Translations under genes and position numbers: made by a program
Assembly (NCBI GenBank): GCA_017608385.1
Contig: JAFCFZ010000003.1
Location: forward strand, 1 to 48,619
DNA length: 48,619 nt
Reading direction: 5' to 3'
Source of the DNA: Candidatus Parvarchaeota archaeon
Lineage (GTDB): Archaea; Nanobdellota; Nanobdellia; B33-G15
Shown: positions 6,923 to 15,126 of the stretch, piece after piece
Numbering within the stretch: position 1 is the stretch's first letter
How the letters are laid out: each line of letters opens with the position of its first letter
The notes under the pieces: model-generated
The model's input: the letters and a program-made list of their open reading frames with translations, nothing else
Databases searched by the model: none
What the model was told of the DNA's origin: nothing

Positions 6923-8148
6923 TTCATTTTTTCTAATTCCTGCTTTATTTTTGATATATTTTGACTATCTTTTTCTAAAATTTCATTTTGAGTTTTAATT
7001 TTCTCACTTAAGTTTTTAATCTCTCCTTTAATTCCAAAGACTTTGGTTGATTTATCTTCCTTTTTACGCTTAAGCTCATCCCCTTTTCGTTTAATTAAGG
7101 AGGAGTCAATATTTTTCTCTTGCCCTTTAGACAATTCAATAAGCTTTTCATGCTTCAAAAATAAACTTTCCAAATGTTTTTCATCATATTTTGAGAGAAA
7201 TACTTTTGTTTTCTCTTTTCTTTTCTTATCTAAGTTAATATTTCCTATTTTCAAGTTCTTTTTTAACTCAGAAAACACAAAAATAGTGTTTTTCAAACTA
7301 TTTTTAGAGCACATAAAGTCAGTTTGATCCATCCTATCAATTATTTTCTTTGTTTGAGAATCAGCCAATCTATGTTTATAGTATAAAAGAGCTTTTTTCA
7401 CATTTAATATCATTCCAGAAAATTGACTTTCTAATGATCTGATATTATTTTTTATCTCACTTAACTTATCTTTTGATGTTTTGTGATCTTTAAATTCATT
7501 GGAGCTTTGTAGTTCTTGAATTTCTTTCTTGAGTAATTCTAATCTTTGTTCTGTTTTTTCCAGATATATCTGTAATTCTTTCCTTTGTGATCTCAACTCT
7601 TCAAAAAACCCAATAGCAGACCTATTTTTTCTTATTTGATCAAGCCACTTGGAGAATTTTTCCTCATTTTCTATTTTTTTATTTGTACTCTCTTTAATGT
7701 TGTTGTAATAACCATACAAACTTTTTAGTTGGTCCCATAGTTTAAGATATGGTTGAGAGAAAAGTATCTTGACCCTTTCTTCATATTTTGAATTATTATT
7801 ACTGATAATATCTAAAGCCTTTCCGGTATTTGTATAAAATTCCTTTAAAGAACTAAAATCTAAAGATTCCACTTCTCTTTTAGTTATAACAACTATGCTT
7901 TTTCTTGCAGAGAGAGATAATTCAATAAGAGTTTTATGGACATTTTCCTTTCTTACCTCTTTTTTCCTCAATTCTTCTATTGAGTTTAATATTTTACCTA
8001 TCATTGATTCTATTTCTTTTGGTTGAAATGTTTCATCTTTCCAAATAGAACCTACTCTTTCCTCCAAAATTCCTTCGATTTCCTCTTCCTTTATTTCAAT
8101 TCTCTCCTTTTCCTGTTTTTTTGGAGAAAATCTATCAAAAAATCCCAT
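6919..8148 (-). CDS. Long coiled-coil protein of unknown function
   Basis: The 409-aa soluble protein is dominated by Lys/Glu heptad-like sequence from about residue 20 to the end, strongest around 185-255 and 355-409. No membrane segment or enzymatic motif is seen. The start was set at the second ATG (MGFFDRFSPKK) because TTTAAA lies 28 nt before it, the usual spacing here. It could be an SMC-like scaffold without ATPase heads; no name is justified. Confidence 0.75.
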   Translation of the reverse strand: MGFFDRFSPKKQEKERIEIKEEEIEGILEERVGSIWKDETFQPKEIESMIGKILNSIEELRKKEVRKENVHKTLIELSLSARKSIVVITKREVESLDFSSLKEFYTNTGKALDIISNNNSKYEERVKILFSQPYLKLWDQLKSLYGYYNNIKESTNKKIENEEKFSKWLDQIRKNRSAIGFFEELRSQRKELQIYLEKTEQRLELLKKEIQELQSSNEFKDHKTSKDKLSEIKNNIRSLESQFSGMILNVKKALLYYKHRLADSQTKKIIDRMDQTDFMCSKNSLKNTIFVFSELKKNLKIGNINLDKKRKEKTKVFLSKYDEKHLESLFLKHEKLIELSKGQEKNIDSSLIKRKGDELKRKKEDKSTKVFGIKGEIKNLSEKIKTQNEILEKDSQNISKIKQELEKMN

Positions 8149-8189
8149 GATCATGATTGGAAAATAATGCTTTAAACGTTTATTGGAAA

Positions 8190-8465
8190 TTATAATCCAA
8201 AGTCCTCAATAAAGTTTCTTATTGTTTGATATTTTTGTAAGTAAAGAAAGCCTTTATTAGCTAAAGAATAGTGCCTTCTGCCCTTTTTGTCACTTTTTTC
8301 CTCAATAAATTCCTTTTCTAGTAATTCAGAAAGATATTCTTGGAATCCTTGAGAAGATAAGTTTGAATAACGTAGGAGAGGAGTGGGTTTGATTTTATTA
8401 TCATTATCCTTGATTACTCTAAGCATGTCATAGATTATCCCCATTTTATCTCTTTTTTTTGCCAT
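8190..8465 (-). CDS. Winged-helix DNA-binding protein (HTH_45-like)
   Basis: The 91-aa protein reads as one winged helix: KMGIIYDMLRVIKD, LLRYSNLSSQGFQEYLSELLEKEFI (recognition region) and the wing GRRHYSLANKGFLYL. This is the layout of PF14947-type archaeal regulators. It starts one base after the stop of the membrane protein gene upstream on the same strand, so the two are co-transcribed and the helix protein may act with that membrane partner. Confidence 0.8.
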   Translation of the reverse strand: MAKKRDKMGIIYDMLRVIKDNDNKIKPTPLLRYSNLSSQGFQEYLSELLEKEFIEEKSDKKGRRHYSLANKGFLYLQKYQTIRNFIEDFGL

Positions 8466-8466
8466 T

Positions 8467-9111
8467 TCAAACCCTTGTACTTTTCATTACATAGTAAAGT
8501 ATTGTGGAAAACAATAATCCTGAAACAAGGTAAACCATAAGTTGAAATTCAAAGACCATATCTGGTACAAAAATTTCGACAATGCTTATAGTCCAAAAAC
8601 ATAGTAATAACAGATAAATCAGATACAGTCTTGTTCTTTTTTTGTTAACCATTTTATATACTCCAAAAGCGAGAAGCATGAGCTGAATTGCAACAAACAT
8701 TTCTGCTCCAGATACAAAAACAGTGAAAACCCCAACAACTACAGCTATGATGTGCCACATAATTTCCAAATACTTTCCCTCACCTTCCCATGAGATGCTA
8801 TTGATCAAATAAAAGAAAGCCATAACACTAGCATATATTGATATAGAAAATGTTAGAGCTGCAGGAGTTAATACATAAATAGGAATCCAGTTTCCTTGTG
8901 CAAAACTAAATATAATTGTTCTTGTAATAAACTTGAAAAAATAAGATATTGCAAAAAAGAAGAAAGTTCTTCTGAAATATATTATTCCCCTGTATTGACT
9001 TAGCTTTTCTAATTCTTCAGTTTTAAAATAAATTGCAAGACATATAGCCATAATTACCACTGAAAAAATAGATTCAGATGCAATTATTGGTGCTAAAACC
9101 CTATTAATCAT
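8467..9111 (-). CDS. Seven-helix membrane protein paired with a winged-helix regulator
   Basis: The 214-aa protein has about seven hydrophobic helices spread over its whole length, with charged loops (KTEELEKLSQYRG, NKKRTR). The family is not recognised. In other archaea, membrane proteins of this size sit next to small winged-helix genes and may be sensors; that reading is inference from gene order. It is the first gene of the two-gene unit. Confidence 0.7.
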   Translation of the reverse strand: MINRVLAPIIASESIFSVVIMAICLAIYFKTEELEKLSQYRGIIYFRRTFFFFAISYFFKFITRTIIFSFAQGNWIPIYVLTPAALTFSISIYASVMAFFYLINSISWEGEGKYLEIMWHIIAVVVGVFTVFVSGAEMFVAIQLMLLAFGVYKMVNKKRTRLYLIYLLLLCFWTISIVEIFVPDMVFEFQLMVYLVSGLLFSTILYYVMKSTRV

Positions 9112-9233
9112 TATTATTTAACTTAGAAATTAGCTTTTAAAAAATGTGGAGGTAAAATGCACATTTTTCTTTCTTTTTGTTTATATATCCTTTTTGAACA
9201 TATAAATCATGAAATTTGGAGGTGAAATGAAAC

Positions 9234-9626
9234 ATGAAAAAAACTCAGGCATTAGCATTATTCACTATTATTGCCATTGGGATAAGTGGGGTGAGTTATG
9301 CTTGGATGGGACCTATGTCTGAAATGACTGAAGAAGACAAAGCAGCATTTCAAGAGACAAGAGACCAACTCCAGACAGCCATCCAAAACGGAGATTATGA
9401 AACCTGGTTTGATTTGATGCAAGGAAAGTTTTCTGAAATGACTTCTGAAGAAAATTTCCAGGCAATTCAAGAAAGGCACGGAGAAAAACTCCAATTAAAA
9501 GAACAAATGCAAGAAGCCATTCAAAATGGAGATTATGAATTGGCTAGAGAATTAAAAGCACAATTTGGAGGACCAGGAAAACATAGAATGGGAATGCAAA
9601 TAGACGGTTGTCCAATGCAAGGATGA
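9234..9626 (+). CDS. Secreted small protein with an internal duplication
   Basis: The 130-aa protein has a clear signal peptide (residues 1-23, ending VSYA). The mature part is acidic and helical, with two copies of the motif AIQNGDYE (about 49-56 and 96-103), each inside a roughly 30-residue helical repeat. The end is Met/Gly-rich with one Cys (CPMQG). The NGDYE repeat recurs in exported proteins of CPR and DPANN organisms; function unknown. GGAGGTGA, a full match to the archaeal anti-Shine-Dalgarno, lies 8 nt before the ATG. Confidence 0.75.
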   Translation: MKKTQALALFTIIAIGISGVSYAWMGPMSEMTEEDKAAFQETRDQLQTAIQNGDYETWFDLMQGKFSEMTSEENFQAIQERHGEKLQLKEQMQEAIQNGDYELARELKAQFGGPGKHRMGMQIDGCPMQG

Positions 9627-9641
9627 TGGTCTTCGGACCAT
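9626..9641 (+). terminator. C(UUCG)G-capped hairpin at the 3' end of the secreted-protein gene
   Basis: ATGGTC-TTCG-GACCAT forms a 6-bp perfect stem with a C(UUCG)G tetraloop, which is exceptionally stable. It begins on the last base of the stop codon and is followed by TATTCTTCC. It may terminate transcription or protect the 3' end. Confidence 0.6.
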
Positions 9642-9686
9642 TATTCTTCCATCAATATGAGGGAAACACATAACAATTCATTAAGG

Positions 9687-9692
9687 TTTAAA
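9687..9692 (+). promoter_or_regulatory. TATA box of the DUF333 lipoprotein gene
   Basis: TTTAAA begins 29 nt before the ATG at 9716, suggesting a leaderless transcript. Confidence 0.55.
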
Positions 9693-9715
9693 AATAAGAA
9701 CAACATAATCTAATC

Positions 9716-10036
9716 ATGAATTGGTTATTTGGAATCATTGCAATTTTTTCCGTAGCATTTTTTATTGGTTGTACACAATCAGTAACAGATTTTGATTCTT
9801 GCATATCCGCAGGATACCCTGCAATGGAATCTTATCCAAGACAATGTTCTGATGGAACCAATACTTATACAGAAGATATTTCTGGAATTGCAAATCCTGC
9901 CTCTGTTTATTGTGAAGAGCAAGGATATGTTTTGGAAATGAGAACAAATGAGAATGGAACATATGGTATGTGTATTAGTGGAGATAAAGAATGTGAAGAG
10001 TGGACATTCTTTCGTGGGGAATGTAGCTTAGATTAG
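9716..10036 (+). CDS. DUF333-containing lipoprotein
   Basis: The 106-aa protein has a short signal peptide with lipobox FFIGC (Cys19), then FDSCISAGYPAMESYPRQCSDG, a module seen in many archaeal lipoproteins, then the DUF333 domain NPASVYCEEQGYVLEMRTNENGTYGMCI...EEWTFFRGEC. The paired Cys residues should form disulfides outside the cell. TTTAAA at 9687 is 29 nt before the ATG. Confidence 0.85.
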   Translation: MNWLFGIIAIFSVAFFIGCTQSVTDFDSCISAGYPAMESYPRQCSDGTNTYTEDISGIANPASVYCEEQGYVLEMRTNENGTYGMCISGDKECEEWTFFRGECSLD

Positions 10037-10071
10037 AAACCCTTTTATTCTTTCCTAGATTTTTATTTTAA

Positions 10072-11199
10072 ATGAAATCTGCGAAAGTTGCTCTTATAAA
10101 ATGTGAATCTTATAATAGTGAGAAGGTTTACAAAGCAGTAAAAAGAGGTTTAAAACTCTTAGGAGGAATTGAAAAATTTGTAAATAAAGATGATAAAATC
10201 CTTTTGAAACCAAATCTCCTCTTGTCAAGAGACCTAATTTCTCCACATCCTTCAGTTTTCGAAGCCATTATCAGAATTTTAAGGGAAAACAAATACAAAA
10301 AACTCTCTTATGGTGATTCCCCTGGGTTTGGTAGTCTTAAATCAGTTGCTGAAAAAAATGGTTTGAAACAAGTTGCAGATAAATACAAAGTAAAACTAGC
10401 TAATTTCAGGGAAGGGAAGATGATTAAAGTTCCTAATGCTAAAATAAATAAAGAATTTAATATTGCAAAGGGAGTTTTGAACTCAGATTCAATAATAAGT
10501 GTCTCTAAAATGAAGACACATCAATTAACTGGTATAACTGGGGCAATAAAGAACCAATATGGCTGTGTTCAAGGATTTGAAAAAAAAACGCTCCATGCAA
10601 AATATCCAAGTGTAACTAGTTTCTCAAAAATGCTTGTTGATCTTAATCTATTTTTAAGACCTAAATTATTTATCATGGATGGAATCATTGCAATGCAAGG
10701 CAATGGTCCTTCTGGGGGAGAGCCATACCAAATGAATTTTATTTTGATTTCAGATGATCCTGTTGCTTTGGACACTGTTTTTTGTGAATTAATAAATCTA
10801 AAACCAAAATATATCCCAACAATTGTTTATGGAGATGCTTGTGGTCTTGGAAATATGAACAATATCAAACTTCTTGGAGATAAATTAGAAGTGAAAAAAG
10901 ATTTTGATGTTCAAAGATATTCTTTAATGGAGAAAAGAATGGGTTTTATGGGTGTTTTAGACCCTTTACTAAAAAAACCGGTCATTAATCCTGAAAAATG
11001 TATAAGGTGTGGAACATGTGTTAAAGTATGTCCTGTCAAGGAAAAAGCAGTGAATTTCAAAGATGGAGACAAAACAAAACCTCCGATTTATGACTACTCT
11101 ATTTGTATTCGTTGTTTTACATGTCAAGAAATGTGTCCTGCAAATGCAATAAGTGTTAAAACTCCTTTACTTGGAAGAATACTTCTTTATAGAAAATAG
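10072..11199 (+). CDS. DUF362 protein with two 4Fe-4S ferredoxin motifs
   Basis: The N-terminal 290 residues match the DUF362 domain (KILLKPNLL, SVSKMKTHQLTGITGAIKNQYG, DGIIAMQGNGPSGGEP). The C-terminus has two clusters: CIRCGTCVKVCPVKEK and CIRCFTCQEMCPANAI, each C-x2-C-x2-C-x3-C-P. Proteins of this build are soluble iron-sulfur proteins of uncertain role. A ferredoxin-linked role fits the GAPOR found later in the window, but the two genes are 11 kb apart. Confidence 0.9.
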   Translation: MKSAKVALIKCESYNSEKVYKAVKRGLKLLGGIEKFVNKDDKILLKPNLLLSRDLISPHPSVFEAIIRILRENKYKKLSYGDSPGFGSLKSVAEKNGLKQVADKYKVKLANFREGKMIKVPNAKINKEFNIAKGVLNSDSIISVSKMKTHQLTGITGAIKNQYGCVQGFEKKTLHAKYPSVTSFSKMLVDLNLFLRPKLFIMDGIIAMQGNGPSGGEPYQMNFILISDDPVALDTVFCELINLKPKYIPTIVYGDACGLGNMNNIKLLGDKLEVKKDFDVQRYSLMEKRMGFMGVLDPLLKKPVINPEKCIRCGTCVKVCPVKEKAVNFKDGDKTKPPIYDYSICIRCFTCQEMCPANAISVKTPLLGRILLYRK

Positions 11200-11252
11200 T
11201 ATATTTTCCAATAGAACAATTGTTTTAAATTGAAATTATATCTTTTAAAATA

Positions 11253-11531
11253 ATGACAGATCCGTTAGCTTATTGGATAAGACAAAATCCAGAGAAATCT
11301 TTGGAAGAAGCGTTTGAAAAAATAGAAACTCCAGTTCCTAAGAGTGATATCGAAAGAAAATTGAGTGATTGTGAGTTTATTGATAACTGCCGGAATTCTA
11401 TTTCATTCCATTGGTCAGGGCTTTCTGGAGCTGGAAATAAATATTGTATAGACTCTACTCAAAACTTTCGAGCAAATAATTGTCCTGTTTATAATGCATT
11501 ATTAGGTGGAATACATAAAATAAGTGATTAA
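11253..11531 (+). CDS. Uncharacterised 92-aa protein with conserved-looking Cys residues
   Basis: No family was recognised. The N-terminus is acidic and helical (DPLAYWIRQNPEKSLEEAFEKI) and the C-terminal half has four Cys (CEFIDNC, YCIDS, NNCPVYNAL), which could bind zinc or an Fe-S centre. TTTAAA lies 29 nt before the ATG, and the coding composition matches neighbours, so it is probably a real gene. Confidence 0.55.
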   Translation: MTDPLAYWIRQNPEKSLEEAFEKIETPVPKSDIERKLSDCEFIDNCRNSISFHWSGLSGAGNKYCIDSTQNFRANNCPVYNALLGGIHKISD

Positions 11532-11612
11532 ACCCACAAACGGTGTTAATTCTTATAAGTATTTTAAGAGTCTAAATTATATATTCCAGAATAAAAAATA
11601 CTTTTAAACAAA

Positions 11613-12158
11613 TTAAGACCTTTTTTTGATAAGCATTGCAAAATCCTTTGCAAAAATCTTAATTCTGTCATAATGCACAAAATCATTGATTCCAGTTGAT
11701 TTGTATTCTTTTCCCCTGTCTTTGGAAAAACCCAGGACCATAGATCTTAGTATTCCTTTTGCAAATCCCATTTTTTTGGAAAGATCAGAATACATCCCAA
11801 AACCATCAGCTAGATCATATTTTAATCCAATTTTCTCCATTTGAGGATCAATGAATTTTTTGATAGCCCCATCTCTTTCTGCCACAGACATTGCAGAACT
11901 TATGAAAATTCCTAAAGGAACATTAATGTCTTTTTTGAACTTTTTCAGATATTTTACTGGTTCCTTTGCCCATTTGAACATTGCAACACTAACACCAACA
12001 ATAAGCCCATCATATCCTTGAGGAGAAATCCATTTTTCCTTTTTTAAATCAAGAACCTTTACATCTAATTTCAGCTTCCTCATTTCTTTAGCGAGGTTAT
12101 TAGCAGTGAATTTGGTAGAACCATACCTTGTTCCATAAACCATTAATACTTTCTTCAT
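11613..12158 (-). CDS. Flavodoxin-domain protein (HemG-like type)
   Basis: The protein starts KKVLMVYGTRYGSTKFTANNLAKEM, the phosphate-binding loop of flavodoxins, and has GYDGLIVGVSVAMFKW and PLGIFISSAMSVAERDG, as in the flavodoxin family that includes HemG-type oxidases. At 181 aa it is a single FMN domain. The start was moved to the ATG at 12158 because an ATATATT box lies about 26 nt upstream; a start at 12179 would add IEYPKI. The redox partner is unknown. Confidence 0.85.
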   Translation of the reverse strand: MKKVLMVYGTRYGSTKFTANNLAKEMRKLKLDVKVLDLKKEKWISPQGYDGLIVGVSVAMFKWAKEPVKYLKKFKKDINVPLGIFISSAMSVAERDGAIKKFIDPQMEKIGLKYDLADGFGMYSDLSKKMGFAKGILRSMVLGFSKDRGKEYKSTGINDFVHYDRIKIFAKDFAMLIKKRS

Positions 12159-12188
12159 AATTTTTGGATACTCTATCAATATATATTT

Positions 12189-12383
12189 CTATTCTTCAAA
12201 AACAAAAATATTCTCAATTTTAGCTTTTAGTGCTTTAGCAACATTATGAGCTAATTTTAGGGAAGGATTATACTTCCCTTGCTCAAGAAAAACAATTGTT
12301 TCTCTTCTAACTCCTGCCTTTCTAGCCAATTCTTCTTGGGTCATGTTCCATTTTGCTCTATACTCTTTAATTTTAGTCTTCAA
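12189..12383 (-). CDS. XRE-family helix-turn-helix regulator
   Basis: The 64-aa protein is a single HTH_3 domain: [47 protein letters not shown]. The start overlaps the end of the DUF2178-like gene by 4 nt, so they are translationally coupled. A palindrome over the promoter of the pair is the probable operator for autoregulation. Confidence 0.92.
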   Translation of the reverse strand: MKTKIKEYRAKWNMTQEELARKAGVRRETIVFLEQGKYNPSLKLAHNVAKALKAKIENIFVFEE

Positions 12384-12799
12384 TCAGCAGACCCCCATTT
12401 GCTTAGGTAAATATATGAAACACTAAAAACAAACCCAGTTACTAACAAAACAAGATATCCACCATGTCTGATTGAAAGACCCATACTAATCAATGAATCT
12501 TCCATCATACCAACAATAAGTGATGTCCCTATCGCAGCAATAAAAGCATAATAACCTGCCTTATAATTCACTTTTTTTATGAATTCATCTTCTAATGGAA
12601 GACTTTTTTTGTATGCTTTTATCTTCCTCCAAAGCATATATCCTGCACCACTTGCCAAAATCAAAACAATAAATATAGTTGCTGTTTCTACAGGATTAAT
12701 TGAAGAGATATTAATCTTATAAAAAAACACTCCAGAGATAACCAAAGTCAATACAATTACTCCCAAAAAGGTTTTTACTTTATCTTCTGTTTTTTTCAT
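12380..12799 (-). CDS. DUF2178-like membrane protein
   Basis: The 139-aa protein has four helices (about 11-29, 40-56, 82-100, 110-130) and a charged loop [23 protein letters not shown], the layout of DUF2178 proteins, which typically sit beside an XRE regulator. The start was set to the ATG at 12799 because GGAGGT lies 4 nt upstream; a longer frame from 12817 has no such site. It may be a small sensor that controls the XRE protein. Confidence 0.8.
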   Translation of the reverse strand: MKKTEDKVKTFLGVIVLTLVISGVFFYKINISSINPVETATIFIVLILASGAGYMLWRKIKAYKKSLPLEDEFIKKVNYKAGYYAFIAAIGTSLIVGMMEDSLISMGLSIRHGGYLVLLVTGFVFSVSYIYLSKWGSAD

Positions 12800-12821
12800 T
12801 TTAACCTCCGTTATCAATTTT

Positions 12822-12855
12822 TAACATAAAGTTAATTATTTATAACCTTATGTTA
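12822..12855. promoter_or_regulatory. 34-nt palindromic operator around the XRE operon promoter
   Basis: The 13-nt arms TAACATAAAGTTA (12822-12834) and TAACCTTATGTTA (12843-12855) are inverted repeats with one mismatch, separated by an 8-nt spacer. On the minus strand the spacer holds the TATA-like TTATAAATA. A dimeric XRE protein bound here would block TBP, so autoregulation is likely. Confidence 0.7.
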
Positions 12856-12905
12856 GATAAATATAACACCATATTTAAATTTTTTGCTCAATTAAAAAAG
12901 ATTAA

Positions 12906-13106
12906 ATGTCATTATTTCATACCAAAAATATGTTTGATTTCATAATGTTCCTTGTTTCTGTTTTTATAATCGTATTTATGAGTTTGCTCCTTCTTGGCAT
13001 TTTTGTTCTCCCATATGTAGACGTTAATCCAATACTTGTTATAACTCTGGTTGTTGCAATCACAAGTGTTTTTTGGTTTTGGTTATTTAGAGATGAATTA
13101 TTCTAG
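12906..13106 (+). CDS. Small two-helix membrane protein
   Basis: The 66-aa protein consists of two hydrophobic helices (about 12-34 and 41-60) with a polar N-terminus and an acidic end (FRDELF). No family was recognised. It is divergent from the XRE operon and may be controlled by the same palindrome. Confidence 0.55.
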   Translation: MSLFHTKNMFDFIMFLVSVFIIVFMSLLLLGIFVLPYVDVNPILVITLVVAITSVFWFWLFRDELF

Positions 13107-13142
13107 AAATAACTTTAATAATAATCGAATTCTATAATTTCT

Positions 13143-14099
13143 ATGCATATAAGACAAGTTCTACCTTTGTTTTTAGTTTTCTTAATAATGGGATGTACCT
13201 CTGAGTGGCAAATCCAAAATAATCTTGGAACAAAATACGGGATTTTTGTAATGGATTCAGATGGAACTAATGTGAGACAAATACATGGTAGTGAGATAGC
13301 AATGATGGGAGTTAATCCTTCTCCAGATGGAACAAAATTAGCATTTTTTGAATTTAGTGGAAATTTCTCTGAAATTATTTCTTCAGAAGTATCATTAATT
13401 AATATTGATGGAACTGGTTACAAAAAATTAACAAATAATGATTATATGGATTTTCAACCAGTATGGATATCTAACCATGAAATTCTTTTTATTTCAAACC
13501 AAAATAATGTAGGGACAGATGTTTATGTAATGGATCCAAATGGGAATGTCTTAAGACAATTGACTGATACTATTGGGATTTCAGAAGCAGATCCAGATGT
13601 TAAATGTAATAAGATTGTTTTCACAAGAGAACACTCAATATGGATAATGGATATTAATGGGGAAAATCAAGAAAAAATCACAGAACCTCCTTCAAAAGGA
13701 GTTGATGTGGGTGTCCAATTTCCTTTAGGAGATTATGACCCTAATCTATCTCCTGATTGTAAAAAGGTTTCTTTTGAAAGATTAATGAGCACAGGAAAAT
13801 CTATTGATGGAACTAATTTGGGAGATTATGATATTTATGTTTATGATTTGGAGACCGATCAAGAAATAGATATTAGTCAAAATGGAGACGCCGACTTATT
13901 ACCAAAATGGTCTTCTGACAATAAAATTCTCTTTGTTCATTTAAGTGATGACATAAACAATGTGTATGATGTCTATTCTATTAATTCTAATGGAACTGAA
14001 AGAACTAAAATAACAGGAAATGATCCAACCAATTTCATAGAAAAAGGAGCTATTTGGTTTGGAGACCAGATAATATTTACTGCGGAGTTTTTCCAATGA
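13143..14099 (+). CDS. TolB-like beta-propeller lipoprotein
   Basis: The protein has a signal peptide with lipobox FLIMGC (Cys18), then repeats of the WD40-like/TolB type: YGIFVMDSDGTNVRQI, VSLINIDGTGYKKLT, VYVMDPNGNVLRQLT, SIWIMDINGENQEKIT, IYVYDLETDQEIDIS and VYSINSNGTERTKIT. Six such blades are visible over 318 aa. It should be anchored outside the membrane and bind a partner or ligand. It is not a full Tol system, because no other Tol genes are near. Confidence 0.85.
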   Translation: MHIRQVLPLFLVFLIMGCTSEWQIQNNLGTKYGIFVMDSDGTNVRQIHGSEIAMMGVNPSPDGTKLAFFEFSGNFSEIISSEVSLINIDGTGYKKLTNNDYMDFQPVWISNHEILFISNQNNVGTDVYVMDPNGNVLRQLTDTIGISEADPDVKCNKIVFTREHSIWIMDINGENQEKITEPPSKGVDVGVQFPLGDYDPNLSPDCKKVSFERLMSTGKSIDGTNLGDYDIYVYDLETDQEIDISQNGDADLLPKWSSDNKILFVHLSDDINNVYDVYSINSNGTERTKITGNDPTNFIEKGAIWFGDQIIFTAEFFQ

Positions 14100-14155
14100 A
14101 AAAAGGAGCAATATAATTAGGTTTTGAAACAATAATTATAATTGCTTTTGTTATC

Positions 14156-14305
14156 ATGGTGTTGATTGTTGTGACCTTTTTCTTTTACGAACATTTTGTG
14201 AAAAATGCTTGGAATTTACTTATCAAACTACTTAAGGAATCCAAAAAAGATTTAAAAGAATTAACAATTGTTAAATCATGGAAAATAGGGCTGTTGGTTT
14301 TTTGA
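14156..14305 (+). CDS. Possible small membrane ORF with an unclear start
   Basis: This frame is open from 14117 to a TGA at 14303-14305. The predicted peptide has a hydrophobic run (TIIIIAFVIMVLIVVTFFFYEHF) and a helical basic end (LLIKLLKESKKDLKEL), which looks coding. AAGGAG is at 14102-14107, but the only in-frame ATG is 14156, inside the helix, so a start codon at the expected spot seems lost. It overlaps the next gene by 28 nt. It may be decayed. Confidence 0.35.
   Translation: MVLIVVTFFFYEHFVKNAWNLLIKLLKESKKDLKELTIVKSWKIGLLVF
14251..14256 (+). promoter_or_regulatory. TATA box of the membrane-anchored regulator
   Basis: TTTAAA begins 27 nt before the ATG at 14278. Confidence 0.5.
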
Positions 14306-14763
14306 TAGTAGGTATTGCAGCTCTAATAGGTTTTATAATATTTTCTTTTAATACTGCCATGATAGAGATAGTTACTTCATCTTGTTCTCATGGGATTTCT
14401 TGTCCAATGTGGGGTACAATAACTTTTCAAACAAATGTTAGTATGTCCATAATGGCTTTTGTGATAGTTGTGGGAGTCTACTTAATTTTATTTGGAAAAG
14501 AAAAGAAAGAAATTGAAACAAAAAAGCCAAAGAAGATCACAAAAAGAAGTTATAGTAAAATCATGTCAGATATGAATAGTGATGAAAAAAATATATTTGA
14601 AAAAATAATTGAAGAAGAAGGGACAATATTCCAATCTGAATTAGTAGAAAAAACTAAATTCTCAAAAGCAAAAGTATCTAGAGTTTTAGATAAATTGGAA
14701 GGAAAAGGATTAGTAGAAAGAAGAAGACGTGGTATGACTAATGTTATCATACTAAAGCATTGA
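14278..14763 (+). CDS. Membrane-anchored winged-helix regulator
   Basis: The 161-aa protein has two N-terminal helices (7-27, 58-76) enclosing an outside loop with two Cys (SSCSHGISCPMWG). It is followed by a basic linker and a C-terminal winged helix (DEKNIFEKIIEEEGTIFQSELVEKTKFSKAKVSRVLDKLEGKGLVERRRRGMTNVI). It is a one-component regulator that could read an extracellular signal through the Cys loop. TTTAAA lies 27 nt before the ATG. Confidence 0.8.
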   Translation: MENRAVGFLIVGIAALIGFIIFSFNTAMIEIVTSSCSHGISCPMWGTITFQTNVSMSIMAFVIVVGVYLILFGKEKKEIETKKPKKITKRSYSKIMSDMNSDEKNIFEKIIEEEGTIFQSELVEKTKFSKAKVSRVLDKLEGKGLVERRRRGMTNVIILKH

Positions 14764-14812
14764 AACTAGTTTCACACTTGTTCTTAAATATAGTTTCAAG
14801 CACTAAATTGTT

Positions 14813-15052
14813 ATGTTAAGTAAAAAAAACGGTTTAAAAATTGCTACAATTGGAGTAGGACTATTTCTGTTTGTATTAATTTCCTCCACGTTCACTAATG
14901 TTTCTGTTGCAGCAGAAACAGGTGTAGGAGATTCTATCCAAGTGAGTGAAATCCAAGAAGGTGTTTGTCCAATGAATGGAGGTAGTTCTTGTCCAGGAGG
15001 TTGTAGTGCAGGGACTTGTCAAGTCCAAACTTGTGGCTGTGGGTGCAGATAG
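14813..15052 (+). CDS. Secreted Cys-rich peptide
   Basis: The 79-aa protein has an N-terminal signal segment (residues 12-33, ending SVAAE). The mature end carries seven Cys in CPMNGGSSCPGGCSAGTCQ and CGCGCR. The Cys/Gly pattern suggests metal binding or a compact disulfide-rich peptide. It is flanked by two membrane-linked winged-helix regulators. A TTAAATATA box lies 29 nt before the ATG. No family recognised. Confidence 0.6.
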   Translation: MLSKKNGLKIATIGVGLFLFVLISSTFTNVSVAAETGVGDSIQVSEIQEGVCPMNGGSSCPGGCSAGTCQVQTCGCGCR

Positions 15053-15126
15053 CACCCCAGTCTTTTATTTCGGTTTTTTCCTAATAATATGAAAAACAAT
15101 TAAAAGAAAGACCAAACATAATTATT

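Noticed and set aside
13143-14099. A Tol-Pal system around the TolB-like gene
   Set aside because: No TolA, TolQ, TolR or Pal gene is near, and the rest of the window is archaeal; a stand-alone propeller lipoprotein explains it.
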